Origin: Pseudomonas arcuscaelestis
Lineage (GTDB): Bacteria > Pseudomonadota > Gammaproteobacteria > Pseudomonadales > Pseudomonadaceae
DNA: 64,000 nt
Reading direction: 5' to 3'
Assembly (NCBI RefSeq): GCF_016881005.1
Contig: NZ_JACOPV010000013.1
Span: forward strand, 118,754 to 182,753
Numbering within the stretch: the stretch's first letter is position 1; each line of letters starts with the position of its first letter. The notes beneath the pieces are model-generated. The model saw only the letters and a program-made list of their open reading frames with translations, had not been told where the DNA came from and did no database searches. Positions 41,931-49,877 of this stretch are shown in pieces. The position numbers and the translations under genes were made by a program.

Positions 41931-42809
41931 ATGGGCTATTTATTGATCGTTGCACTGATCCAGGCGTTTTCTTTTAGTCTGATCGGTGAGTACCTGGCTG
42001 GCCACGTTGATAGCTATTTCGCCGTGTTGGCGCGGGTGGTGCTGGCTGGAGTGGTATTTTTGCCATTGACTCGCTGGCGTCAGGTCGAGCCGCGCTTCAT
42101 GCGCTCGATGCTGTTGATTGGCGCGCTGCAATACGGCATCACCTACGTTTGTCTGTACTTGAGCTTCCGGGTGCTTACGGTGCCGGAAGTCTTGCTGTTC
42201 ACCATTCTCACGCCGCTGCATGTGACCCTGATTGAAGATGCCTTGAACCGTCGCTTCAATCCCTGGGCGCTGGTGGCGGCTCTGGTGGCCGTGGCGGGCG
42301 CGGCGGTGATTCGTTTTGATCGGATCAGCCCGGACTTTTTCATGGGCTTTTTGCTGCTGCAGTTGGCCAACTTCACCTATGCCGCCGGTCAGGTACTGTA
42401 CCGTCACCTGATCGCTCGCAATCCCAGCGACCTGCCGCATTACCGACGTTTCGGTTACTTCTACCTGGGGGCCTTGTTGGTGGTGTTGCCGGCGTTTCTG
42501 GCGTTCGGCAACAGCCAGCACCTGCCAAGCACCGATGTGCAATGGCTGGTGCTGGTGTTTTTGGGGCTGTGCCCGACCGCGTTGGGCTTGTACTGGTGGA
42601 ACAAGGGCGCGTGCCTGGTTTCCGGCGCGACCCTGGCGGTGATGAACAACCTGCATGTGCCGGTGGGGCTGTTGCTCAACTTGCTGATCTGGAATCAGCA
42701 CGAGCCCCTGGGCAGGTTGTTCATCGGCGGGGCGGTGATTCTGGCGTCCCTATGGCTCGGCCGTCTCGGCACTCAGCGTCCGTTGCAGGCTGGGTTGGGA
42801 AGACGGTAG
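41931..42809 (+). CDS. DMT-family carboxylate/amino acid/amine exporter
   Basis: A 292-residue inner-membrane protein with ten hydrophobic segments in two EamA repeats. It resembles the CAAT (carboxylate/amino acid/amine transporter) subgroup, with FTILTPLHVTLIEDALNRRF after helix 4 and LGLYWWNKGACLVSGATLAV in the second half. AAGGGG precedes ATG 41931. Substrate unknown. Its last 60 bp overlap the convergent mechanosensitive channel gene. Confidence 0.88.
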   Translation: MGYLLIVALIQAFSFSLIGEYLAGHVDSYFAVLARVVLAGVVFLPLTRWRQVEPRFMRSMLLIGALQYGITYVCLYLSFRVLTVPEVLLFTILTPLHVTLIEDALNRRFNPWALVAALVAVAGAAVIRFDRISPDFFMGFLLLQLANFTYAAGQVLYRHLIARNPSDLPHYRRFGYFYLGALLVVLPAFLAFGNSQHLPSTDVQWLVLVFLGLCPTALGLYWWNKGACLVSGATLAVMNNLHVPVGLLLNLLIWNQHEPLGRLFIGGAVILASLWLGRLGTQRPLQAGLGRR

Positions 42810-44051
42810 CAGGCCGGCACGCAGGTCGTTGCCGCTAGGCTGCTGGTACAGGCTCAGGCCGAACTCCGGCATCACCGCCAACAGGTAGTCGAAGATGTCG
42901 CCCTGGATGCGCTCGTAGTCAGCCCATGCGGTGGTGCGGGTGAAGCAGTAGATTTCCAGCGGCACGCCCTGGGCGGTGGTGGCCATTTGGCGGACCATGC
43001 AGGTCATGTTCGGCTGGATTTCCGGGTGGCTCTGCAGGTAGGCCAGGGCGTAGGCGCGGAAGGTGCCGATATTGGTCATGCGCCGACGGTTGGCCGACAG
43101 TTCGGCGACATTGCCCTGTGCTTCGTTCCAGGCCTTGAGTTCGGCACGCTTGCGGGTGATGTAGTCGGACAACAGCCGAACCTGGCTCAGGCGTTCCTCT
43201 TCGGCGTTGTTCAGGAAACGCACGCCGCCGGCGTCGATGAACAGGCTGCGCTTGATACGTCGGCCGCCGGACTGCTGCATGCCGCGCCAGTTCTTGAACG
43301 ACTCGGACATCAAGCGCCAGGTGGGGATGGAGACGATGGTCTTGTCGAAGTTCTGCACCTTGACGGTATGCAGGGTCATATCCACCACGTCGCCGTCGGC
43401 TCCGACTTGCGGCATTTCGATCCAGTCGCCGACGCGCAGCATGTCGTTGCTGGTCAGTTGTACGCTGGCGACGAACGACAGCAAGGTGTCCTTGTATACC
43501 AACAGGATCACCGCCGACATCGCCCCCAGGCCCGACAACAGCAGCAGCGGCGAACGGTCGATCAAGGTGGCGACAATGACGATGGTGCCAAATATGAACA
43601 AGACCATCTTCGCCAACTGCACGTAGCCCTTGATTGAGCGTGTACGGGCGTATTCAGTGCGGGCGTAGATGTCCAGCAGGGCATCGAGCAGGGCACTGAT
43701 CGCCAGCACCAGAAACAGGATGGTGAAGGCCAGCGCTACGTTGCCGAGGAAATGCTGGCTGGTGGCGCTTAGCTCCGGCACCAGTTTGAGTCCGAACTGC
43801 ACAACCAGCGACGGTGTCATCTGCGCCAGGCGATGGAAAACCTTGTTGTGCAGCAGGTCGTGCATCCAATGCAGGGCCGGTTGTCGGCCTAGCAGCTTGA
43901 CGGCGTGAAGAATCAGAAAGCGTGCCACTCGTCCGAGAACCAGGGCGATGACCAGCAAAATGGTCAGTCCTAGGCCTGCATGCAGCACGGGATGTTGATC
44001 GAGAGTGCCCCAGAGATCGAGGGCGTTTTGCCAGAACTGTTCAATAGCCAT
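42750..44051 (-). CDS. Small-conductance mechanosensitive channel, YbdG/MscM-like
   Basis: Inner-membrane MscS-superfamily channel (433 aa) that opens on membrane stretch during hypo-osmotic shock. Four or five membrane helices occupy residues 20-190; the pore helix and beta domain contain ILLVYKDTLLSFVASVQLTSNDMLRVGDWIEMPQ, the core MscS signature with the GDWIE turn, followed by VDMTLHTVKVQNFDKT. A YbdG-type insertion is visible in the cytoplasmic domain. The 3' end overlaps the convergent DMT gene by 60 bp, close to the limit seen for coding overlaps. Confidence 0.92.
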   Translation of the reverse strand: MAIEQFWQNALDLWGTLDQHPVLHAGLGLTILLVIALVLGRVARFLILHAVKLLGRQPALHWMHDLLHNKVFHRLAQMTPSLVVQFGLKLVPELSATSQHFLGNVALAFTILFLVLAISALLDALLDIYARTEYARTRSIKGYVQLAKMVLFIFGTIVIVATLIDRSPLLLLSGLGAMSAVILLVYKDTLLSFVASVQLTSNDMLRVGDWIEMPQVGADGDVVDMTLHTVKVQNFDKTIVSIPTWRLMSESFKNWRGMQQSGGRRIKRSLFIDAGGVRFLNNAEEERLSQVRLLSDYITRKRAELKAWNEAQGNVAELSANRRRMTNIGTFRAYALAYLQSHPEIQPNMTCMVRQMATTAQGVPLEIYCFTRTTAWADYERIQGDIFDYLLAVMPEFGLSLYQQPSGNDLRAGLLPSSQPSLQRTLSAETAEP

Positions 44052-44192
44052 GCGGTAGTTGACGTGTCCGAATTGAAAATGAGGGGTTATTAGAGCCCGG
44101 AAAGGTGCATCAATGCCAAAAGAAATTCGGCGTAGGCGCTGGAAAACGTTACCCTATACGGCTGAATTTCTGCTCAAGCCCGAGGTACACCC

Positions 44193-45518
44193 GTGTTTTC
44201 CCAATTCGCCCTGCACGAACGCCTGCTCAAAGCCGTTGCTGCACTGAACTTCGTAGAGCCGACTCCCGTGCAGGCGGCCGCTATTCCCCTGGCTTTGCAG
44301 GGGCGTGACCTGCGCGTAACGGCGAAAACCGGTAGTGGCAAGACTGCTGCATTTGTACTGCCTGTACTCAACCGCCTGGTTGACCTGAAGCAAAAGCGCG
44401 TCGAGATCCGCGCCCTGGTGCTGCTGCCAACTCGCGAGCTGGCCCAGCAGACCCTCAAGGAAATTGAGCGTTTTGCCCAGTTCACCTTCATCAAGGCCGG
44501 CATGATCACCGGTGGTGAAGATTTCAAGGAACAGGCTGCAATGCTGCGCAAGGTGCCGGACATCCTGGTCGGTACTCCAGGCCGTATGCTCGAGCAACTG
44601 AATGCCGGCAACCTCAAGCTTGAGCATGTGCAGGTAGTGATTCTCGACGAAGCCGACCGCATGCTCGACATGGGCTTCTCCGAAGACGTCGAGCGCCTGT
44701 GCGGCGAGTGCCCGAACCGTGAGCAAACCCTGCTGTTCTCCGCCACCACCGGTGGTGCGGGCCTGCGCGACATGATCGGCAAAGTGCTCAAGGACCCCGA
44801 GCACCTGATGCTCAACACCGTCAGCCAGCTCAACGACGGCACCCGTCAGCAGATCATCACGGCCGACCACAACCAGCACAAAGAGCAGATTGTCCAATGG
44901 CTGCTGGCTAACGAGACCTATCAAAAGGCAATCATCTTTACCAACACCAGGGTCATGGCCGACCGTATCTACGGCCACCTGGTAGCCAAGGACATCAAGG
45001 CTTTCGTCCTGCACGGCGACAAAGACCAGAAAGATCGCAAGCTTGCCATCGAACGCCTGAAGCAGGGCGGTGCCAAGGTACTGGTTGCCACTGATGTGGC
45101 GGCCCGTGGCCTGGACGTGGACGGTCTGGATCTGGTGATCAACTTCGACATGCCACGCAGCGGCGACGAGTACGTGCACCGCATCGGTCGTACCGGTCGT
45201 GCCGGTAACGAAGGTCTGGCGGTGTCGTTGATCTGTCATGGCGACTGGAACCTGATGTCGAGCATCGAGCGCTACCTGAAGCAGAGCTTCGAGCGCCGGG
45301 TCATCAAGGAAGTCAAAGGCACCTATACCGGGCCGAAAAAGGTCAAGGCGTCTGGCAAGGCCGCAGGCGTGAAAAAGAAAAAGACCGACAAAAAAGGCGA
45401 CAAGAAGGTTGTAGCCAAGCGCAAACCAACCGCCAAGCCAAAGCCTAACGCACCACTGGCAAGCGCTGACGGCCTGGCGCCGCTGAAGCGCCGCAAGCCG
45501 GCACCGGCTGCCGAGTAA
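44193..45518 (+). CDS. DEAD-box RNA helicase
   Basis: ATP-dependent RNA helicase (441 aa). Motifs: Q-motif near residue 20, I AKTGSGKTAAFVLP, Ia PTRELAQQ, Ib TPGRMLEQ, II DEADRMLDMGF, III SATTGG, V ATDVAARGLDVD and VI HRIGRTGRAGN. The last 70 residues are a lysine-rich, probably disordered RNA-binding tail (KVKASGKAAGVKKKKTDKK). It is of the RhlE/SrmB type, probably acting in ribosome assembly or mRNA turnover; the exact orthologue is not clear. A strong hairpin lies behind it. Confidence 0.92.
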   Translation: MFSQFALHERLLKAVAALNFVEPTPVQAAAIPLALQGRDLRVTAKTGSGKTAAFVLPVLNRLVDLKQKRVEIRALVLLPTRELAQQTLKEIERFAQFTFIKAGMITGGEDFKEQAAMLRKVPDILVGTPGRMLEQLNAGNLKLEHVQVVILDEADRMLDMGFSEDVERLCGECPNREQTLLFSATTGGAGLRDMIGKVLKDPEHLMLNTVSQLNDGTRQQIITADHNQHKEQIVQWLLANETYQKAIIFTNTRVMADRIYGHLVAKDIKAFVLHGDKDQKDRKLAIERLKQGGAKVLVATDVAARGLDVDGLDLVINFDMPRSGDEYVHRIGRTGRAGNEGLAVSLICHGDWNLMSSIERYLKQSFERRVIKEVKGTYTGPKKVKASGKAAGVKKKKTDKKGDKKVVAKRKPTAKPKPNAPLASADGLAPLKRRKPAPAAE

Positions 45519-45550
45519 AGGCTAGCTTCAGGTAGGCGTCAGCCTTGCTG

Positions 45551-45577
45551 GCGATGCCCGGTAGAGCCGGGCATCGC
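45551..45577. repeat. REP-like hairpin behind the helicase gene
   Basis: Perfect 11-bp stem GCGATGCCCGG-TAGAG-CCGGGCATCGC, 32 bp after the helicase stop, in a GC-rich segment (45530-45625) that looks like the REP class of intergenic repeats. There is no T-tract, so it may stabilise the 3' end or be a REP copy rather than terminate by itself. Confidence 0.6.
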
Positions 45578-45628
45578 GTACATCGGGCGCGCTCGCCGGC
45601 ACCGCCGACGCCTGCACACACTCCGGCT

Positions 45629-45898
45629 TCAAACCTTCTTCTCTGCTGACCTCAGCTCTAGCAGCCGCTTATCGATCAGCTGGCATTTGTCGGGCAGGTC
45701 CTTGCTGGCGCTGTCCAGCTTCATGCCTTGCAGCTCGTCATTGATCTCCTTGGCCTTCTGCGGATTTTGCTCCGTCAGTCGCGTGACCTCCTTGGCCAAT
45801 TCCTCACGCTTTTGCGTGGCTTCTTCAAGTGTGCATGCCCAGCTGGGCAAGGCCAGCAACAGGCTAGCGGCGGCGGCAATGTTCAACAGGGTTTTCAT
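45629..45898 (-). CDS. Small secreted helical protein
   Basis: An 89-residue protein with signal peptide MKTLLNIAAAASLLLALPSWA and a mature domain CTLEEATQKREELAKEVTRL, charged, helical and probably coiled-coil, with two cysteines (CTLEE; DKCQLID). AAGGGAG precedes ATG 45898; the frame from 45997 is rejected because the signal peptide marks the start. Function unknown; it recalls small periplasmic coiled-coil proteins. It is divergent from the DUF2513 gene. Confidence 0.78.
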   Translation of the reverse strand: MKTLLNIAAAASLLLALPSWACTLEEATQKREELAKEVTRLTEQNPQKAKEINDELQGMKLDSASKDLPDKCQLIDKRLLELRSAEKKV

Positions 45899-46017
45899 CG
45901 GCACAGCTCCCTTGGCGTGGTTGTGTGGTTGAGCGCCAGCGTACGCGCAAAGTTCAGTCGAACCGCTGCCATTGGTGTCGGTCACAACCATACACATCCT
46001 TGAGTGAGGCCATGCCG

Positions 46018-46410
46018 ATGAGTAACTACGACTGGGACTTGATCGAACGTTTGTTGCACGAAGTGCAGAATGGCGCCGGTCATAGCTTTACGCCGCGTCC
46101 CTACGCGGAACAACATGCTGCGGACCTGGCCGCCAAGGGTCAGATGTCGGGCGACCTGGATCATCTGAAGACGCGCGCCTGCGAGTATGAAAAGTTGCTG
46201 TTTGAGCGCGGCTACATCGAAAGTCGTCCCGAGGAAGAGGGTGGCAATGGCGAGAATTTTGTCCTCACCGCTCGCGGGTCGCGCCTGCTGAGCCTGATCG
46301 ACAGCAGTATTCCGGGCAACGATCACCCGCGCGAGGTGCTCGATCAGCAGGAGGATGCACTGGATGAAGCGACCTTCGACGCTTTGGCGTCAAAAGCGCA
46401 AATCGCCTGA
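46018..46410 (+). CDS. DUF2513-family protein
   Basis: A 130-residue cytoplasmic protein beginning MSNYDWDLIERLLHEVQNGA, with the DUF2513 pattern ... HLKTRACEYEKLLFERGYIESR and ENFVLTARGSRLLSLID, i.e. a winged-helix-like fold of phage and chromosomal proteins. ATG 46018 is preferred to 46012 because GAGG lies at a suitable eight bases. Function unknown; proteins of this family act on DNA in some phages. It is not in an obvious operon. Confidence 0.78.
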   Translation: MSNYDWDLIERLLHEVQNGAGHSFTPRPYAEQHAADLAAKGQMSGDLDHLKTRACEYEKLLFERGYIESRPEEEGGNGENFVLTARGSRLLSLIDSSIPGNDHPREVLDQQEDALDEATFDALASKAQIA

Positions 46411-46515
46411 GTGCATACAAGGCTGGTAATGAAGACCTTGGGCCGCTGATAATTGGCGTTGGATCCACAGCTGCCGAGAGTCTGCCATGCCCTTCGCCAA
46501 TAGCGGGTGCCCGCA

Positions 46516-47442
46516 ATGAGCGCCACCCGCCGTAATACCGATGCCTTTGCTCTGCAAGTAATGCTGGTGTTGTGCCTGATCTGGGGCATCCAGCAGGTGA
46601 TGATCAAAATGGCCGCGCCGGATATCGCGCCGGTCATGCAGCAAGCCCTGCGTTCCGGCATGGCAGCGGTACTGGTGGGCCTGTTGATCTGTTTTCGTGG
46701 CGGCTGGGATCAGGTTGCGCACACCTGGCGAGGCGGGCTGCTGGCCGGCGCACTGTTCGGGGTGGAGTTCTTGTTCATCGCCGAAGGGCTGAAACTGACC
46801 TCGGCGGCGCACATGTCAGTGTTTCTTTATACCGCGCCAGTCTTTACCGCCCTGGGCTTGCACCTGTTGTTGCCCAGTGAGCGGTTGCGACCCTTGCAAT
46901 GGTTGGGCATTGTCCTGTCCTTTGCCGGGATCGCCTATGCCTTTGCCGGTGGTGTATCGCTGTCGGATATGGACAGTCGCATGCTCTTGGGTGACGCGTT
47001 TGGTGTGCTGGCCGGCCTGGCCTGGGGGGCGACCACTGTGGTTGTGCGCGCTTCGCGGTTGTCCGAGGCGCCCGCAACCCTGACCTTGTTCTATCAATTG
47101 GCGGTAGGCTTCATTGGTTTGCTGTTTATCGCTGTCGTGAGTGGACAGGTCACCGATGTTCATTTCACCCCGCTGTCGATCGGTAGCTTGTTGTTCCAGG
47201 GGTTGATCGTGTCGTTCTTCAGCTACCTGACCTGGTTCTGGTTGTTGCGGCGTTATCTGGCGTCGAACCTGGCGGTATTTTCCTTTATCACCCCGTTATT
47301 CGGGGTGACCTTTGGTGTGGTGCTTCTGGGTGAGCCTCTGAGCCTGAATTTCGTGCTTGGCGCCGTGATGGTTTTGCTGGGTGTCACTATGGTCAGTGCT
47401 GAGCAGTGGGTGCGCCGGCGTTTGCGCAGCCTACTGGGGTAG
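46516..47442 (+). CDS. DMT-family (EamA) exporter
   Basis: A 308-residue ten-helix inner-membrane transporter. First repeat starts MLVLCLIWGIQQVMIKMA; the closing LAVFSFITPLFGVTFGVVLLGEPLS is the standard EamA signature. ATG 46516 is preferred over the in-frame GTG at 46507. Substrate unknown. Its final 50 bp overlap the convergent MFS gene. It is the third EamA-type exporter in this window. Confidence 0.88.
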   Translation: MSATRRNTDAFALQVMLVLCLIWGIQQVMIKMAAPDIAPVMQQALRSGMAAVLVGLLICFRGGWDQVAHTWRGGLLAGALFGVEFLFIAEGLKLTSAAHMSVFLYTAPVFTALGLHLLLPSERLRPLQWLGIVLSFAGIAYAFAGGVSLSDMDSRMLLGDAFGVLAGLAWGATTVVVRASRLSEAPATLTLFYQLAVGFIGLLFIAVVSGQVTDVHFTPLSIGSLLFQGLIVSFFSYLTWFWLLRRYLASNLAVFSFITPLFGVTFGVVLLGEPLSLNFVLGAVMVLLGVTMVSAEQWVRRRLRSLLG

Positions 47443-48574
47443 GTGGCGCTCGCCAGAGCAGCGCGCCAGCCAACAGCAGGCCGCTGCCGGCGATAACCAG
47501 CGCAGGCTGCAGGCTGGCGGCGAACTGATTGCTTAGCGCAGCCAGCAACGGGCCACTGAGTTGGCCTAACGCGAAACAGGCGGTCAGAAGACCAGTGTTG
47601 CGCTGATAGCCCTGGGGCGACAATTCACGCAGGCGCTGCATTACCAGCAGCATGCATGCCAGAAACGGCATGCCACAGAGCAATACGCCCATGGCCAGCC
47701 CCAGGCCATTGCCCAGCAGGCAGGCAAACACACCCGCGGCCTGCAGCCAGAGCGTGGCCATCAACCAGCGTGATGTACTGCCCCAACCTGGGCGGCGCAA
47801 GCTTGTAAGCACCACACCCAACGCCGCCGCCAGACCGAACCCTGGCCAGAACAGGTCTGCCAGCCAATGCCCGTGCAGGCGGGCGCTGGCCATCTGCGAC
47901 ATGAACGTGGCTGGAATGATGTAGCCGATTCCGTTAAGCGCATAGATAAGACCCAGGCGTGTGATCCCTTGGCTTGGCTGACACGCTGCTTGAGGGGCCG
48001 TGGGCGCCGGTGCGGCTTGTGGTCGAGGCAGAAAAGGCACCACTGCCAGCAACATTGCCAGCGCAGCACTAGCGTAGACCAGCCACAGCGAAGCGGCGCC
48101 CAGCCCGTAAAGGTTGGCAAGCAGCGCCAGCAGGCCGGTGAGGGCGATGCCCAGACCTGGCCCGGCAAACACCAGGGCGCCGAGCCTGGGTTGATTACTG
48201 GCGGCGGCCACTTGCTGGCTGAGTGTGGTGAGCATCACCAGTACCCAGGCACTGGCCACGCCTGTGCCGAAACGCAGCACCAAGTGGCTCCAGAAACCGA
48301 TGGCCCAGAACGAGGCCAGGGTCAACAGCACACACAGCCACAAGCCACCCTGCAGGCGGGCGCTCACTTGACGAGGGCGGCGGGCAAACATTGCATCCAG
48401 TGCGCCTAGCAAGTAGCCCAGGTAATTGGCGGCGGCGATCAGGCCGGCGGCGGTCAGGGTAATCTGGCCCTCGCCAATCAGGTGCGGTAATTGCGGGGTG
48501 AGAGCGAAGCGGCCGATGCCCATGGCCATCATCAGGGCCACGGCGCTGGCCAGCAGGCGGATATGTGCAGACAT
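47393..48574 (-). CDS. MFS transporter, YbfB/YjiJ family
   Basis: A 393-residue twelve-helix major facilitator. Opening MSAHIRLLASAVALMMAMGIGRFALTPQLP is the YbfB/YjiJ hallmark, which differs from other MFS groups by the MGIGRFA helix. Start at 48574 with AAGGA upstream. It diverges from a LysR regulator, the usual arrangement for this family, so the regulator probably controls it. Substrate unknown. The 3' end overlaps the convergent DMT gene. Confidence 0.9.
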   Translation of the reverse strand: MSAHIRLLASAVALMMAMGIGRFALTPQLPHLIGEGQITLTAAGLIAAANYLGYLLGALDAMFARRPRQVSARLQGGLWLCVLLTLASFWAIGFWSHLVLRFGTGVASAWVLVMLTTLSQQVAAASNQPRLGALVFAGPGLGIALTGLLALLANLYGLGAASLWLVYASAALAMLLAVVPFLPRPQAAPAPTAPQAACQPSQGITRLGLIYALNGIGYIIPATFMSQMASARLHGHWLADLFWPGFGLAAALGVVLTSLRRPGWGSTSRWLMATLWLQAAGVFACLLGNGLGLAMGVLLCGMPFLACMLLVMQRLRELSPQGYQRNTGLLTACFALGQLSGPLLAALSNQFAASLQPALVIAGSGLLLAGALLWRAPPTPVGCANAGAPTAQH

Positions 48575-48663
48575 GGTCGTTGTCCTTAAAGGGGAAGCAA
48601 TGACCATCAGGCTAAGGGTGATTGACTTTCAGTAAAATTGAATAATTATGAGTAACTTGTTCT

Positions 48664-48678
48664 GTTATGGAGAATAAC
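48664..48678. promoter_or_regulatory. Inverted repeat GTTAT-GGAGA-ATAAC around the ribosome site of the LysR gene
   Basis: Five-base arms enclose the GGAG that serves the GTG start at 48681. In RNA it would form a small hairpin with the ribosome site in the loop; in DNA it could be an operator in the 106-bp divergent region. The symmetry is short and may be chance. Confidence 0.35.
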
Positions 48679-48680
48679 TC

Positions 48681-49574
48681 GTGGAGCTCAGTCAGTTGCG
48701 TATCTTCCAGGCAGTCGCCGAAGAGGGGTCGATAACCCGCGCAGCGGAGCGCTTGCACCGCGTGCCGTCGAACCTTTCCACCCGCCTGCGCCAACTGGAA
48801 GAACAGTTGGGGGTCGAACTGTTCCGTCGTCAACGCCAACGCCTGCAATTGTCCCCGGCCGGCAAGGTGCTGCTCGATTACACCGGGCGCATGCTGGCGC
48901 TGCGAGATGAGGCGTTTGCGGCCGTGCAGGGCGGGCAACCGGCGGGCAATTTTGCCCTTGGCACCATGTACAGCACGGCAGCGATACAGCTACCAGCGCT
49001 GCTGGCGCGCTATCACAAGGCTTATCCTGCGGTGAACCTGCAAGTGCAGGCAGCGCCCAGTGGCGAGCTGCTTGAAGGGCTGGTCAATGGTCGACTGGAT
49101 GCTGCCTTGGTGGACGGCCCGCTGGCACTGGCCGGGCTGGATGGCGTGCCATTGTGCGATGAAACCCTGGTGCTGATTACCGACCCTGATCATCCGCAGG
49201 TGCTCAGCGCCCAGGATGTGGCCGGGCAGGCCGTATTCACCTTTCGCCAGGGCTGTTCCTACCGTATGCGCCTTGAGGCCTGGTACGCCCACGACCATGC
49301 TGCCATGGGTCGAGTCATGGAGATTGAGTCGTATCCCAGTATGTTGGCGTGCGTGATTGCCGGAGCAGGGGTGGCATTGATGGCCCAGTCGATGCTCGAT
49401 AGTTTGCCCGGACGTGAGCGTGTGACGGCGCATCGCTTGCAGGCGCCTTTCGATCAGGCGACCACTTGGCTGATGTGGCGCAAGGGGATGTGCGGCGCAA
49501 ATTTGAGTGCGTGGATCGATTTGCAACAAGGAGAAACAGTTGCAACGGTGGCGGAACGGGCGGTTAGGGCTTGA
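48681..49574 (+). CDS. LysR-family regulator divergent from the MFS gene
   Basis: A 297-residue LysR regulator. The N-terminal helix-turn-helix is LRIFQAVAEEGSITRAAERLHRVPSNLSTRL, then LEEQLGVELFRR; the effector domain includes LYSTAAIQLPALLARYHKAYPAV-like sequence and EIESYPSMLACVIAGAGVALM, of the PtrR/YbeF type. It starts at GTG 48681. The divergent MFS gene is its likely target. Its stop region contains an Anr-box-like sequence that serves the next gene. Confidence 0.93.
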   Translation: MELSQLRIFQAVAEEGSITRAAERLHRVPSNLSTRLRQLEEQLGVELFRRQRQRLQLSPAGKVLLDYTGRMLALRDEAFAAVQGGQPAGNFALGTMYSTAAIQLPALLARYHKAYPAVNLQVQAAPSGELLEGLVNGRLDAALVDGPLALAGLDGVPLCDETLVLITDPDHPQVLSAQDVAGQAVFTFRQGCSYRMRLEAWYAHDHAAMGRVMEIESYPSMLACVIAGAGVALMAQSMLDSLPGRERVTAHRLQAPFDQATTWLMWRKGMCGANLSAWIDLQQGETVATVAERAVRA

Positions 49575-49584
49575 TTAAGGTCAA
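49571..49584 (+). promoter_or_regulatory. Probable Anr box (TTGAT-N4-GTCAA)
   Basis: TTGAT-TAAG-GTCAA, nine of ten consensus bases of the Anr/FNR box TTGATNNNNATCAA, overlapping the stop codon of the LysR gene and 113 bp before the PA1414-like ATG. A TATGAT -10 candidate lies at 49635-49640, which would put the box about 70 bp upstream of the start site. Confidence 0.6.
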
Positions 49585-49697
49585 CATCGACCCAAGTTGT
49601 AGTCCAAGAGCATGCGTAATGTAAGACATAGGACTATGATCTGTATGAAGCATCGCAGGATTGAAACGCCGTGCAGGCTGACCCGTGAGGGGGATTT

Positions 49698-49823
49698 ATG
49701 AGAAATAATCTGTTCAATTGGCTTCATGACCTGGCAGCGGCTCTGGGTTTGATTCCACCGCCATTGCAGCCGGTGCCGATCCCTACCGATGAAGAGCAGC
49801 GCAAACGCCAGCCTCGTCGCTAG
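49698..49823 (+). CDS. PA1414-family small protein (41 aa)
   Basis: Starts MRNNLFNWLHDLAAALGLIP and ends with the basic tail EEQRKRQPRR; the pattern NWLHDL-A-ALGL-PP-LQPVP-IPTDEEQ matches PA1414-family micro-proteins of Pseudomonas. GAGGGGGA precedes the ATG at 49698. PA1414 of P. aeruginosa is strongly induced at low oxygen and is linked to the small RNA locus sicX; an Anr box is visible upstream here. Function of the peptide is unknown; the transcript itself may act as a regulatory RNA. Confidence 0.82.
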   Translation: MRNNLFNWLHDLAAALGLIPPPLQPVPIPTDEEQRKRQPRR

Positions 49824-49835
49824 CGTCAGGCTTGG

Positions 49836-49862
49836 GCCGCCGCATCAGCTTGATGCGACGGC
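49836..49862. terminator. Strong hairpin between the PA1414-like and symporter genes
   Basis: A 12-bp stem with one C-A mismatch: GCCGCCGCATCA-GCT-TGATGCGACGGC, 12 bases after the micro-gene stop and 15 bases before the symporter stop. No T-tract follows on either strand. It would end both transcripts or protect a short RNA. Confidence 0.6.
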
Positions 49863-49877
49863 CACCGTTGGTCAGGC

